From Streptosporangiaceae bacterium (GTDB taxonomy: Bacteria; Actinomycetota; Actinomycetes; Streptosporangiales; Streptosporangiaceae), in contig JAICYD010000041.1 of the NCBI GenBank assembly GCA_025934375.1, positions 1 through 50,150 on the forward strand: a stretch of 50,150 nt of DNA, in the 5' to 3' direction. Of this stretch, positions 25,079-33,618 are shown piece by piece. Position numbers and translations under genes: made by a program. How positions within the stretch are numbered: the first letter of the stretch is position 1; each line of letters opens with the position of its first letter. A model generated the notes under the pieces. It did no database searches, was not told where the DNA came from, and worked only from the letters and a program-made list of their open reading frames with translations.

Positions 25079-25606
25079 TTAGTCGTCGGAGTCGCCGGAG
25101 TCCTTGAAGATGAGGCCGCAGACCTCTAGGTAAAGCTGCTCCGGATAGGGCAGGTGACGGATGTTTCGCAGCGCCTGATCCTGGCCGGCCGATTCGACGA
25201 CGAACTCCCCGTAGCCGAGAACGCGGCCCCACGCGGAGCGCCGGAAGCTCATGTCGGTGACTTTGCCAAGGGGCATCATATTCACGGTTCGGGTGACAAT
25301 GCCCGTGGTGAGCAGGAGCCGCTGGGAGGTTACTACGAAGTAATCCTCAAGCCACGCCCAGATTTGCACGCCCAGGTAGGCGAGGACGCCGAGGAAGGCG
25401 ATCCATACCACCAGCCGCACGGCCCCGCCGACCGGTGCCATGCTGACCAGCAGCGCGACCGCGAGCGCTCCGAGGGAGATCGCGACCGGCTTGATCAGCA
25501 CGGCCGGGTGGAACCGCACGGTGAGCACCTGCCGCTCATGCGGAAGCAGGTGTCTCTCCACCGTGTGTGGCACCCGGTCGAAGTTGGGTGCCATCCTGAT
25601 GCCCAC
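25079..25606 (-). CDS. PH-domain (bPH/DUF304) membrane protein
   Basis: GTG 25606 follows GAGG by five bases (ATG 25594 is the alternative), giving about 175 residues. Two adjacent transmembrane helices (LIKPVAISLGALAVALLVSMA and VRLVVWIAFLGVLAYLGVQI) are followed by a bacterial PH domain: WLEDYFVVTSQRLLLTTGIVTRTVNMMPLGKVTDMSF, GYGEFVVESAGQDQALRNIRHLPYPEQLY. The family is membrane-associated with no known biochemical role. It lies seven bases downstream of a 51-residue membrane protein gene, so they form one operon. It is convergent with the ROK kinase gene, with only four bases between stops. Confidence 0.85.
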   Translation of the reverse strand: MGIRMAPNFDRVPHTVERHLLPHERQVLTVRFHPAVLIKPVAISLGALAVALLVSMAPVGGAVRLVVWIAFLGVLAYLGVQIWAWLEDYFVVTSQRLLLTTGIVTRTVNMMPLGKVTDMSFRRSAWGRVLGYGEFVVESAGQDQALRNIRHLPYPEQLYLEVCGLIFKDSGDSDD

Positions 25607-25613
25607 GCTTACC

Positions 25614-25769
25614 TCATACGTTCGCGACGAAGTTCGAGAGGCCCTTTGCCGCATTGGTAAGAAGGTCCGCGATGTTGTGGATCAGGTGCGCGGCGTTGGC
25701 GGGCTGCTGGACAATCCACCATATGACAAAGGCAATCGCGAGGTAGGTGAGGACCTGCTTCATATTCAT
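25614..25769 (-). CDS. Conserved 51-residue membrane protein
   Basis: The start is ATG 25769 (MNMKQVLTYLAIAFVIWW), with GGGAGAG nine bases upstream. Upstream in-frame codons lack conservation features. One transmembrane helix spans residues about 5-20, followed by an amphipathic segment HLIHNIADLLTNAAKGLSNFVA. I recall near-identical small proteins upstream of PH-domain genes in streptomycetes. The function is unknown. It is co-transcribed with the PH-domain gene. Confidence 0.72.
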   Translation of the reverse strand: MNMKQVLTYLAIAFVIWWIVQQPANAAHLIHNIADLLTNAAKGLSNFVANV

Positions 25770-26319
25770 CGCCTGACTCTCCCTGGGAACCGCAAGCATC
25801 GCTACATTGCCGGATACCTTTAAATCTTAGCCTGACCCCAGCCCGAACCAGGGTCAAGTGCAAGATGTGCCGCTTGTCGCGCCTGCCCTGCCCTGTCCCG
25901 ACCGAGAGCAGTATGCCCCCTACCCGGCGTTGCTACGCCTGCGGGCAAAGTTCAAACTGCCCATACGAAGTATGCGGCCGCCGGCGCCGTGGCGGAAGCC
26001 ACCACGCCGTGTTTCCCGTGGGGTGCGTGCCACCCGGCCCTAGCGGCACTGCCGTCACCCTAGTCACGGCAGATCCCGAAGACTTTTTTGGCCGTGAAGA
26101 ATCTTTACCCGCATAGGTAGAAAAAGTCTTCGCAAGTCGAAATCTCTTCAGGATAATTGCTCCCGCCTTGCCGGGTTCGCCTATCAGGTTACGGGAAGGG
26201 AGGCTTCCTGAGGTCGGCGGCGCTTGCCCTGCCCCGCGATTGCGGCCGCACTCATACCGATTCGGTGGCGGGGAGGGGCTTGATCTGACAACTGTGGCCA
26301 GTCAGGGCATGCTTGTACC
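25770..26319. other. 550-bp gene-poor spacer
   Basis: A possible 83-residue frame at 25865-26116 is rejected (no ribosome binding site, no motif). The first part must carry the promoter of the leftward small membrane protein operon, the last part that of the rightward tadA operon. The middle is relatively AT-rich and holds a long perfect inverted repeat (described separately). Confidence 0.45.
26078..26131. promoter_or_regulatory. Perfect 11-bp inverted repeat in AT-rich spacer
   Basis: GAAGACTTTTT (26078-26088) and AAAAAGTCTTC (26121-26131) are exact inverse complements separated by 32 bases. In RNA this would be an 11-bp, A/U-rich stem with a large loop. It is unusual in such a G+C-rich genome. 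On the plus strand it is too far (about 190 bp) before the next gene to be a simple leader. It could be an operator, a small RNA, or part of a terminator. Confidence 0.45.
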
Positions 26320-26826
26320 ATGGCCATGCCCGAGGTGAGTGAGACAGACGCAGACTTCGCCATCATCGTCTACCGGGAAGATGAGCGGTGGGATGCTGAA
26401 GTGCTGCCGGAGGCCGTGACTGAAGACCTGAATGGCCTGATCCGCGCGCTGCGCCAGCAGCCGAGCATCGCCGGGACGATCGGCTTCGCGGGCGTGGCCG
26501 ACGACTTCTTCGTCGCGGTCCGCGTGATCGGCAGCCAGGTGTCGGTCCTGCTGTCCGACATCGCCGCGGCAGCCGAGGGGGACCCGCTGGCCATCTCGGT
26601 CCTGGAGTACCTGGACATCCCGGTCCCCGATGAGGAGGACATCGACCAGATCCTCCCGGCCGGCGACCTGTCGATCTTCGCGGACCTGGGCCTGGACGAG
26701 ATGGACCTGGCCGCGATCTCCAGCGACATGGAGATGTACCCGGACGAGGCGGTGGAGGCCATCGCCGCCCGCCTCGGCTTCGGCCCGGCCATGGAACGGG
26801 CTCTGGACATCGCCCTCGGCGGCTGA
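26320..26826 (+). CDS. tRNA adenosine deaminase-associated protein
   Basis: A 168-residue acidic protein that precedes tadA in actinomycetes and is named only for that association. Typical segments are DFAIIVYREDERWDAEVLPEAVTEDLNGLIRALRQQ, GTIGFAGVADDFFVAVRV, VSVLLSDIAAAAEGDPLA, and the acidic tail LGLDEMDLAAISSDMEMYPDEAVEAIAARLGFG. The start may be ATG 26320 or the second ATG at 26326 (MPEVSETDADF). It lies 38 bp before tadA and probably in one transcript. Its biochemical role is unknown; an accessory or regulatory effect on TadA is inferred from linkage. Confidence 0.9.
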   Translation: MAMPEVSETDADFAIIVYREDERWDAEVLPEAVTEDLNGLIRALRQQPSIAGTIGFAGVADDFFVAVRVIGSQVSVLLSDIAAAAEGDPLAISVLEYLDIPVPDEEDIDQILPAGDLSIFADLGLDEMDLAAISSDMEMYPDEAVEAIAARLGFGPAMERALDIALGG

Positions 26827-26864
26827 TCGAGCTGACCGGCTACCTCGCCTCTTTCGAGCCGGCG

Positions 26865-27320
26865 ATGCGGCTGGCGCTAGAGGAGGCGCGCGCCGCCGCC
26901 AGCCCCGCTGGCACCGCCGGCGGCGGCCCGGCGGACGTCCCGGTCGGGGCGGTCATCCTCGACCCGGCGGGCACGGTGGTCGCGCGGGGCCGCAATCGCC
27001 GCGAGGCCGACGGCGACCCGACCGCGCACGCGGAGATCGTGGCGATCCGCGCCGCGGCCAAGGCTGCAGGGCAGTGGCGGCTGGACGGGTGGACCGTGGT
27101 CGTCACCCTTGAGCCATGCACGATGTGCGCCGGCGCCATCTGTGCGGCCCGGCTCGGCCGACTGGTGTTCGGGGCGCCGGACCCGCGAGCAGGCGCGGTG
27201 GGATCCCTGTGGGACGTCGTGCGAGATCCGCGCGTCGCGCCGTGGCCGGAAGTGATCGGCGGCGTTCTGGCGGCGGAGAGTCTTGACGTAATCCGAACTT
27301 TTTTCTCGGAACGGCGCTAG
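26865..27320 (+). CDS. tadA: tRNA-specific adenosine deaminase
   Basis: A 151-residue cytidine-deaminase-fold enzyme that converts A34 to inosine in the anticodon of tRNA-Arg(ACG), letting it read several CGN codons. The zinc motif is complete: DPTAHAEIVAIR (His ligand and catalytic Glu) and TLEPCTMCAGAICAARLGRLVFGA (two Cys ligands). The C-terminus is RTFFSERR. Length is normal (about 150-165). It is followed after 56 bp by tRNA-Ser(CGA), a common arrangement around tadA in actinomycetes. Confidence 0.93.
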   Translation: MRLALEEARAAASPAGTAGGGPADVPVGAVILDPAGTVVARGRNRREADGDPTAHAEIVAIRAAAKAAGQWRLDGWTVVVTLEPCTMCAGAICAARLGRLVFGAPDPRAGAVGSLWDVVRDPRVAPWPEVIGGVLAAESLDVIRTFFSERR

Positions 27321-27376
27321 CTGAGCCAGCGTTGTTAGTTGTTAGCTAGGGGCAATCTTCAGGTATGCTCAGCGGC

Positions 27377-27466
27377 GGTGGAGTCGCCTAGTGGCCGAGG
27401 GCGCACGCCTCGAAAGCGTGTGAGGGGGCAACCCCTCCGTGGGTTCAAATCCCACCTCCACCGCCA
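27377..27466 (+). tRNA. tRNA-Ser(CGA)
   Basis: An intact class II tRNA. The acceptor is GGTGGAG / CTCCACC. The anticodon arm is CACGC-CTCGAAA-GCGTG (anticodon CGA), the variable arm TGAGGGGGCAACCCCTC and the T arm GTGGG-TTCAAAT-CCCAC. The discriminator is G, with CCA encoded at 27464-27466, unlike the other serine tRNA here. It reads UCG codons. Confidence 0.95.
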
Positions 27467-27510
27467 TGCTTGGCTGACACCGCCCCGCCGCTGAGCCGGT
27501 AGGAGGCCGA

Positions 27511-28806
27511 GTGCTCGAACCGCAGGGAACGTTCTTCCTGTTCCTGCTGATACTCACGTTTGGCGGGCTGGTCACCTGGATCGCGCTCGCTAGGCACGTC
27601 GCGATCCGAGTGCTGGCGGCGTTCCTGGCGTTCCTGCCGGCTGCGGTCTTCGGCATCGCCGTCGTGAACATCTACTACGACTACTACCAGACCTGGGGCT
27701 CGCTGTTCAGCGACGTGACCGGGTCGGGCGCCCAGGCGGTTCCCGAGCTCGCGCAGCCCGGGAACCAGGTCCAGCCGGGCACGCTGGGGATGACCATTGA
27801 CAAGTCGGCCAACACCGCGGTGTCCGCGCGAGTGGGCTACCTGTTCCGGGCGTCGGTGACCGGGCACACCAGCCACCTGACCCGCGACGTGTACGTCTAC
27901 CTGCCGCCGCAGTACTTCCAGCCGGCCTACCGGCATTACCGGTTCCCGGCCATCGAGTTGCTGCACGGCTCCCCGGGTTCCCCGCTGGCCTTTATCAACG
28001 TGCTGGACACGATCCCCATCTTCCAGAGCCTGCTGGCCGACCGCGAGGCCGCCCCCGCGGTGCTGGTGATGCCGGAGACCGACGGCGGCGCCCGCTACTC
28101 GTTGCAGTGCCTCAACATCCCCCCGCGTGGCCCGATGGACATGACCTTCCTTGCCAGCGAGGTCCCCGACTGGGCCACCCGCAACCTGCGGGTCATGCCA
28201 CCCGGCCCGGCCTGGGGTGTCGGCGGCTACTCCGAGGGCGGCTTCTGCGCTGCCAACATCGGGCTGCAAGACCACCAGCGGTTCGGCTTCGCGGCCATCA
28301 TGAGCGGCTACTTCGCTCCCGACGCCGGCCACGTGCCCGCCGGTGGGCGCCCGGGCGCGCCCCCCGTCCTCGAGAAGAACGTGTTCGCGGGGTACCCGAG
28401 GCTGCAGGCGCTCAACACGCCGCAGGAGTACATCCAGCGTTTCCCGATCGGGCAGTACCCGCCGGGTATCTGGCTGGCGGTCGGCGGCAGCGACCGGGCC
28501 GACCTCCAGGCCGCGCGGGACTTCCAGCAGTTCGCCATGCTCCGCATCACCAACGTGCCGCTCATGGTCGTCAAGGGCGGCGGCCATCAGGCCGCGGTCT
28601 GGCGGGCCGCCATGCCGGCGCTGCTGAGGTGGATGACGCCCCAGCTCGCGGCGGCGGACCGCCGAGTTGAGATGCTCGCCGCCCGTCACCACGCGACTGT
28701 GTCTCCTAAGGTGACTGCGTCCCCTAAGGGCACTGGGCCGCACAAGGGCAGCCCGGCTCGCAAGGGCACCATCGCCCTGCCCACCGGGCAGCCGACCCGA
28801 GCCTAG
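27511..28806 (+). CDS. Membrane-tethered esterase of the antigen 85/putative-esterase fold
   Basis: A 431-residue alpha/beta-hydrolase starting at GTG 27511, four bases after AGGAGG. Two N-terminal transmembrane helices (about 7-26 and 31-52) place the catalytic domain outside. The fold shows RDVYVYLPPQYF, FPAIELLHGSPGS, VLVMPETDGG and the nucleophile elbow GGYSEGG with S241. A late GIWLAVGGSDRAD (acid) and KGGGHQAAVW (His) complete the triad. The family includes mycolyltransferases and carbohydrate esterases; the substrate here is unknown. The last 50 residues are basic and repetitive (VSPKVTASPKGTGPHKGSPARKG), an unusual Lys/Pro/Ser tail that could bind wall polyanions. Two conserved-looking Cys lie in LQCLN and GFCAAN. 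Confidence 0.78.
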   Translation: MLEPQGTFFLFLLILTFGGLVTWIALARHVAIRVLAAFLAFLPAAVFGIAVVNIYYDYYQTWGSLFSDVTGSGAQAVPELAQPGNQVQPGTLGMTIDKSANTAVSARVGYLFRASVTGHTSHLTRDVYVYLPPQYFQPAYRHYRFPAIELLHGSPGSPLAFINVLDTIPIFQSLLADREAAPAVLVMPETDGGARYSLQCLNIPPRGPMDMTFLASEVPDWATRNLRVMPPGPAWGVGGYSEGGFCAANIGLQDHQRFGFAAIMSGYFAPDAGHVPAGGRPGAPPVLEKNVFAGYPRLQALNTPQEYIQRFPIGQYPPGIWLAVGGSDRADLQAARDFQQFAMLRITNVPLMVVKGGGHQAAVWRAAMPALLRWMTPQLAAADRRVEMLAARHHATVSPKVTASPKGTGPHKGSPARKGTIALPTGQPTRA

Positions 28807-28897
28807 GCCGGTAGCAATTTCTCACTGAACGCGACTCGGCTGACGGCTGATTCGATATCATCACTCTTCGAGATCAACTGAAGCCGGAGGGTGATCA

Positions 28898-29686
28898 ATG
28901 TTTGATCGTCATGCTCTTCAGCGGGTGACCAGGGCACCCGGTAGCGCGCGGCGCCTGCCGCTCCGCGTGCTGCTGGCAATGTCCATCGCGGTGTCCCTCG
29001 CGGCAGGCGCCGCCGGGCTGGCGGGCTGCACCGGCCCGGGATCGCAGGCATCCGGCGGCAACACGTCCGGATCGAATGGCATGACGATGGGCGCGACCGG
29101 CATGTTCAGCGCGGGCAAGCTCCGCGGCGCGCTACTAACGCGGGTCAACGGGGTCGCCGCCAGGGGCACGGCGCAGTCCGGCAGTTACTCCTCGCTGCCC
29201 CAGGTGCGGCAGGCCGCCAAGGCGATGGCCGCGCTCCTGGTCACCCCGAAAGGATGCGGGCAGCCCGCGTCGGTCGGCGGCACCGGGCTGGACGGGGCGC
29301 TCGGCAGCGCCCCCGCCGCGGTGGTGACTTTCCAGGTCGGGTCGAACGGCGTGTCGGAGGTCCTGGCGGCGCCGGCCGACTCGGACGCCGCCGCGGCGCT
29401 GAGCACCCACATCCGGGCCGGGTGCACCCACTACCGCGCCACCACCAGCGGCAAGACCCGCCAGTACACCGTCGCGCAGTCGTGGGTGACCGGGATCGGC
29501 AAGCAGGCTCGCCTGCTCAGCGTCAGCCCGGCCGGGCAGCCCAGCGGCACCGTGTGGTCACTGGCCTACCGCGGCGACGGCTTCGTCGGGGCCATCACGG
29601 TCGCGGGGCCGAACGCGTCGGAGTCCGCCGTGCGCGAGCTCGGCCAGCAGGCCTACGCCTACGCCGCCAAGACCCTGCACATGTAG
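28898..29686 (+). CDS. Secreted lipoprotein of unknown function
   Basis: A 262-residue protein with a long basic N-terminus, hydrophobic core ([21 protein letters not shown]) and lipobox LAGC, then a Gly/Ser/Met stalk. The outer domain has paired cysteines (KGCGQPAS and RAGCTHYR), the strands [20 protein letters not shown] and [19 protein letters not shown], and a C-terminal helix [19 protein letters not shown]. The pattern resembles PknH-like sensor domains of mycobacterial lipoproteins, but that is a weak visual match. It lies 92 bp after the esterase and 30 bp before the aminotransferase. Confidence 0.65.
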   Translation: MFDRHALQRVTRAPGSARRLPLRVLLAMSIAVSLAAGAAGLAGCTGPGSQASGGNTSGSNGMTMGATGMFSAGKLRGALLTRVNGVAARGTAQSGSYSSLPQVRQAAKAMAALLVTPKGCGQPASVGGTGLDGALGSAPAAVVTFQVGSNGVSEVLAAPADSDAAAALSTHIRAGCTHYRATTSGKTRQYTVAQSWVTGIGKQARLLSVSPAGQPSGTVWSLAYRGDGFVGAITVAGPNASESAVRELGQQAYAYAAKTLHM

Positions 29687-29715
29687 ACACCACCACATGT
29701 AGCAGACTAGGAAGC

Positions 29716-30807
29716 ATGACCGACGCATCGCCGCTCTTTCGTCCCGTTCTCGGCACGTTCCCGTCCTACCGGCCCGGCAAGGCCCCGGTCGCCCCGCCCG
29801 GGCAGGCGCAGGCGCACAAGCTGTCGTCGAACGAGTCGCCGTACGGGCCGCTGCGCTCGGTGGCCGAGGTCATCGCGGAGGCAGGGCGCGGCATCAACCG
29901 CTATCCCGACAACGGCGCCGAGGCACTGACCAGCGCGCTCGCGGCGCGGTTCGCGGTACCCGCCGGGCACGTGGCGGTCGGGTGCGGATCGGTCGGCGTG
30001 CTCAAGCAAATCATCGAGGCGGTCGCCGAACCCGGCGCCGAGGTCGCCTACGCGTGGCGGTCGTTCGAGGCCTACCCGCCACTGGCGGACCTGGCGGGAG
30101 CCACCTCCGTGCGGGTGCCGCTGCGGGAGGAGGTGCACGACCTCGGCGCCATGGCGGCGGCGATCACCTCGCGCACCCGGCTCGTGCTGGTCTGCAATCC
30201 CAACAACCCGACCGGGACGGTGGTGGGCGCCGCCGAGCTGACCGAGTTCCTCGACCGGATCCCCGGCGACTGCCTGGTGGTGCTGGATGAGGCCTACCGC
30301 GAGTACGTGCACGACGCCAGCACCCCCGACGGGATCGACCTGTACCGGGACCGGCCCAACGTCGCGGTGCTGCGCACCTTCTCCAAGGCATACGGCCTGG
30401 CCGGGCTGCGCGTCGGCTTCCTGATCGGGCACCCGCCCGTCGCCGAGGCGGTCCGCAAGACCATGCTCCCGTTCACGGTCAGCTCGGTGGCGCAGGCGGC
30501 CGCGGTCGCCTCGCTGGCGGCGGAGCCGGAACTGCTGGAACGGGTGGAGAACACCGTGAAGGAGCGCGTCCGCGTCCGCGACGCGCTGCTCGCCGGCGGC
30601 TGGGCCGTCCCGCCCACCGAGGCGAACTTCGTCTGGCTGCGCCTCGACGAGCACACTACCGCGTTCGCGGAGGCCTGCGATCGGCAAGGGATCGCCATCC
30701 GCCCGTTCGCGGGCGAGGGCGCCCGAGTCTCCATCGGCACCCCCGAAGCCAACGACGCCTTCCTCGCCGTCGCCCGCGCCTTCCCGGACCGGGGCGCGCG
30801 CGGGTAG
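29716..30807 (+). CDS. hisC: Histidinol-phosphate/aromatic aminotransferase (HisC type)
   Basis: A 363-residue class I/II PLP aminotransferase. The start is ATG 29716, with TAGGAAG just before; the frame is open further upstream across the lipoprotein gene but is not coding there. Motifs are [67 protein letters not shown] (PLP Asp and Tyr) and the Schiff-base Lys in [15 protein letters not shown]. The Arg of the substrate carboxylate site is in ARVSIGT. HisC transfers an amino group from glutamate to imidazole-acetol phosphate. With no his operon here, it may instead be the second, aromatic-type paralogue (Pat) of actinomycetes. Confidence 0.82.
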   Translation: MTDASPLFRPVLGTFPSYRPGKAPVAPPGQAQAHKLSSNESPYGPLRSVAEVIAEAGRGINRYPDNGAEALTSALAARFAVPAGHVAVGCGSVGVLKQIIEAVAEPGAEVAYAWRSFEAYPPLADLAGATSVRVPLREEVHDLGAMAAAITSRTRLVLVCNPNNPTGTVVGAAELTEFLDRIPGDCLVVLDEAYREYVHDASTPDGIDLYRDRPNVAVLRTFSKAYGLAGLRVGFLIGHPPVAEAVRKTMLPFTVSSVAQAAAVASLAAEPELLERVENTVKERVRVRDALLAGGWAVPPTEANFVWLRLDEHTTAFAEACDRQGIAIRPFAGEGARVSIGTPEANDAFLAVARAFPDRGARG

Positions 30808-30824
30808 CAGGAAGGGGAGTTCAG

Positions 30825-30846
30825 TAGGCGCGGCACCAGGCTCGCG
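30825..30846. terminator. Hairpin between convergent hisC and murA
   Basis: GGCGCG / CGCGCC with a 10-nt loop in the 92-bp gap between convergent stops. It could end both transcripts. It is short, so confidence is modest. Confidence 0.35.
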
Positions 30847-30899
30847 CCGCACGCGCACCCACTGCGGGCTGCAGCGGACACGGCGCGAGCTCACGCGAC

Positions 30900-32201
30900 T
30901 CACGCCGCGGTGCTGCCGACCTCGTGCTCCTCGGCGACGACGCTGCCGCCGACGGCGGCGAACCGCTGCGCGATGGTCGCGTGGCCGCGGTCGATGTAAT
31001 AACCGTTGGAGATCACCGTCTCGCCCTCGGCGGCCAGGCCGGCGAGGATCAAGGACGCGCCGCCGCGCAGGTCGTGGGCGACGACCTCGCAGCCGCGCAG
31101 CGGCGACGGGCCGTGCACTATGGCGACGTTGTTGTCGATCTCGACCTTGGCGCCCATCTTGTTCAGCTCGGGGACCAGGCTGTAGCGGCCGTCGAAGATC
31201 GTCTCGCGGATGTAGCTGGCCCCGTCGGCCATCGTCGCCACCGCCATGATGGGGGACTGCAAGTCGGTCGCGTAGCCGGGGTACGGGCTGGTGACGACGT
31301 TGATCGGACGCAGCGGCTTGTCCCGGCGGACCTGCACGACGGCGCCTTCGGAGCTGAACTCCACGCCCATCTGCTCCAGCTTCCAGCGCACCACGCCAAA
31401 GTGGTCCAGGTTGGCCCCGACGAGGTTCAGCTCACCGCCGGTGGCCGCCGCCGCCATGGCGAACACGCCCGCGTCGATCCGGTCCGCCATGACGGTGTGC
31501 TCGACCGCCGACAGCGAGCTGACGCCGCGGACGGTGATGAACCCGGTGCCGCCGCCACTGATCTCGGCCCCCATCTTGGTGAGGAACGCGATGACGTCGA
31601 GGACCTCCGGCTCCTGGGCCGTGTTGTCGATGATCGTGGTCCCCGGCGCGAGCGACGCGGCCATGATCAGGTTCTCGGTCCCGGTGTGAGACGGGGTGTC
31701 CAGGTACAGGTGGGCTCCGTTCAGCCCGTCCGGCGCGCTGATCCGGATGACCGACTCGCCCTCATCGACGGTCGCGCCCAGCCGGGCGAAGCCGCGGTAG
31801 TGGAAGTCCAGGTTGCGCTGGCCGAGGTTGCAACCGCCGACGCCCTCGATGACCGCCTCGCCGAAGCGGTGCAGCAGCGCCGGCACGAACAGCACCGAGC
31901 CGCGGAAGCGCCGGGCGATCTCGGCGGGAAGGACCGGGCTGGTCAGCCGGGACGCGTCGACGACGAGCGTGCGCTCGGACTCGTGAAACTCCACGACGGC
32001 GCCGATCGCCTGCGCGAGCTCGGCGGCCCGCCGCACGTCCTCGATCGGCGGGACGTTGCGCAGCACGGTCCGGCCCTTGGCGGCCAGCAGCGACGCCGCG
32101 ATCATCTTGAGCGCCGCGTTCTTCGCACCCTGCACGAATACCGTCCCGTTCAGCGGCGTCCCGCCGCGTACGCGGTAGCGGATCTCGGTGCCCTTGGTCA
32201 T
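30900..32201 (-). CDS. murA: UDP-N-acetylglucosamine 1-carboxyvinyltransferase
   Basis: A 433-residue enzyme that transfers enolpyruvate from PEP to UDP-GlcNAc, the first committed step of peptidoglycan synthesis. ATG 32201 was chosen (MTKGTEIRYRV) with AGGAG ten bases before; the frame is open upstream but not coding. Features are VQGAKNAALKMIAASLLA (K27 in the substrate loop), the PEP-reactive Cys124 in GVGGCNLGQRNLDFH, and AGVFAMAAAATGGELNLVGAN. Actinomycetes often carry two MurA paralogues, and the GGCNLGQRN loop differs from the E. coli PGGCAIG form. Cys is retained, so the enzyme should be fosfomycin-sensitive in principle. It lies 109 bp downstream of purB. Confidence 0.93.
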   Translation of the reverse strand: MTKGTEIRYRVRGGTPLNGTVFVQGAKNAALKMIAASLLAAKGRTVLRNVPPIEDVRRAAELAQAIGAVVEFHESERTLVVDASRLTSPVLPAEIARRFRGSVLFVPALLHRFGEAVIEGVGGCNLGQRNLDFHYRGFARLGATVDEGESVIRISAPDGLNGAHLYLDTPSHTGTENLIMAASLAPGTTIIDNTAQEPEVLDVIAFLTKMGAEISGGGTGFITVRGVSSLSAVEHTVMADRIDAGVFAMAAAATGGELNLVGANLDHFGVVRWKLEQMGVEFSSEGAVVQVRRDKPLRPINVVTSPYPGYATDLQSPIMAVATMADGASYIRETIFDGRYSLVPELNKMGAKVEIDNNVAIVHGPSPLRGCEVVAHDLRGGASLILAGLAAEGETVISNGYYIDRGHATIAQRFAAVGGSVVAEEHEVGSTAA

Positions 32202-32243
32202 GTGGATACAGCTCCTGTCCGAGGGGTAACGGCGAGAACGACT

Positions 32244-32267
32244 GGCGTGCCACTCATGCGGCACGCC
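32244..32267 (-). promoter_or_regulatory. 8-bp hairpin between purB and murA
   Basis: Perfect inverted repeat GGCGTGCC / GGCACGCC with an 8-nt loop, between the purB stop and the murA ribosome binding site. It could end the purine transcript or reduce read-through into murA. Confidence 0.45.
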
Positions 32268-32310
32268 CATAGCGAGCGCGTTGTCCAGTATGCCACCGAC
32301 TACAGGTTCC

Positions 32311-33618
32311 TCAGGTGAGCTGCGCGAGACGGTCGAAGACCGGCGTAAGGCGAGCGACGTAATCATCGGGGCGAAACGCCCGGTCAAGCGCGCTTTCATC
32401 GATCGTCATGTTGCGGTACTTACCCCGGGTTAGCAATGAATCACGGAAGGGGATGCCGTTATCCCAGGTGTCCATGGCGGCCGCCTGCACTAGCGCGTAC
32501 GCGTCCTCCCGCGACATGCCGCCCTTGACCAGCTCAAGCAGCACCGCCGAGGAGTAGAGGAGGCCTCCGGTGGCGTCTAGGTTGGCGCGCATCCGCGCGG
32601 TGTCCACGACGAGGCCCTCGATCAGCCCGGTCGTCAGATGCAGCAGGTAATCGGTGGCGATCGCCGCGTCGGGCAGCGCGACGCGCTCGACGCTGGAGTG
32701 TGAGATGTCCCGCTCATGCCACAGCGGGATCCCTTCCGTGACAGGGGTCACATATGAGCGCACTACTCGCGCGAGGCCGCAGATCCGCTCGGAGCGGATG
32801 GGGTTCTTCTTGTGCGGCATCGCCGAGGAGCCCTTCTGGCCGGACCGGAACGGCTCGGCCAGCTCGCGCACCTCGGTCCGCTGCCCGTGCCGGACCTCCA
32901 GGGCGACGGCCTCGCACACCGTGGCGAGCACGGCGAGCGCGCTGACCCATTCGGCGATGCCGTCCCGGATGACCACCTGCGTGGCGACGTCGGCCGGGCG
33001 CAGCCCCAGGGCCGGCATGACCTCGGCCTCAATGGCCGGGTCGATGTTCGAGTAGCTGCCCACCGGGCCGGACAGCGTGCCCACGGCGACCGCCTCCCGC
33101 GCCCGCCGGACGCGGTCCCGCGACCTGGCGGCGGCGAAGGCGAAGTCCGCGACCCGGTGCCCCCACACGTCCGGCTCGGCGTGGATGCCGTGCGTGCGGC
33201 CCGGGCGCAGCGTGTCCTTGTGCGCCAGCGCGTGGTCGCGCAGCACCGCGACCAGCCGGCTGGCCTTCGCCAGCAGGATGTCGCTCGCCTCGACGAGCTG
33301 CACCGCCAGCGCCGTGTCGAGCAGGTCCGAGGACGTCATGCCGAAGTGGACGTAGGCCGCCGCCGAGCGCGGCTCGGTGTTGTCGGCCCAGGCGGTCAGG
33401 AACGCGATCACGTCGTGGTCGGTCACGGCCTCCACCGCGGCGACGGCCTCCGGAGTGGGCGGGGCGGCGGCGCGGACCGGTGCCACCGCCTCGGCGGGAA
33501 CCGTTCCGGCCTTCGCGTGAGCCTCCAGGACGAGGACCTCCACCCGGCACCAGAGCTCGTACTTGTGCGCCTCGCTCCAGACCCGGCCCATCTCGGGCAG
33601 CGTGTACCTGTCGATCAT
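32311..33618 (-). CDS. purB: Adenylosuccinate lyase
   Basis: About 435 residues from ATG 33618 (MIDRYTLPEMGRVW). It cleaves SAICAR and adenylosuccinate, releasing fumarate, in two steps of purine synthesis. The fumarase/aspartase superfamily signature SSAMPHKKNPIRSERICGLAR (in two parts) is clear. HFGMTSSDLLDTALA, RTHGIHAEPDVWGHRV and HSSVERVALPDA carry active-site His/Ser/Thr residues. The stop of purD and start of purB overlap as TGATG, so translation is coupled. Upstream in-frame residues (MVRRGRR...) belong to the purD region and are excluded. Confidence 0.95.
   Translation of the reverse strand: MIDRYTLPEMGRVWSEAHKYELWCRVEVLVLEAHAKAGTVPAEAVAPVRAAAPPTPEAVAAVEAVTDHDVIAFLTAWADNTEPRSAAAYVHFGMTSSDLLDTALAVQLVEASDILLAKASRLVAVLRDHALAHKDTLRPGRTHGIHAEPDVWGHRVADFAFAAARSRDRVRRAREAVAVGTLSGPVGSYSNIDPAIEAEVMPALGLRPADVATQVVIRDGIAEWVSALAVLATVCEAVALEVRHGQRTEVRELAEPFRSGQKGSSAMPHKKNPIRSERICGLARVVRSYVTPVTEGIPLWHERDISHSSVERVALPDAAIATDYLLHLTTGLIEGLVVDTARMRANLDATGGLLYSSAVLLELVKGGMSREDAYALVQAAAMDTWDNGIPFRDSLLTRGKYRNMTIDESALDRAFRPDDYVARLTPVFDRLAQLT

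Noticed and set aside
25865..26116. An 83-residue Cys/Pro-rich frame
   Set aside because: No Shine-Dalgarno, no conserved motif, and it overlaps the inverted repeat at 26078.
30924..32318. A 464-codon frame opposite murA
   Set aside because: Its translation is Asp/Val/Arg/Gly low-complexity, and murA on the other strand is unambiguous.
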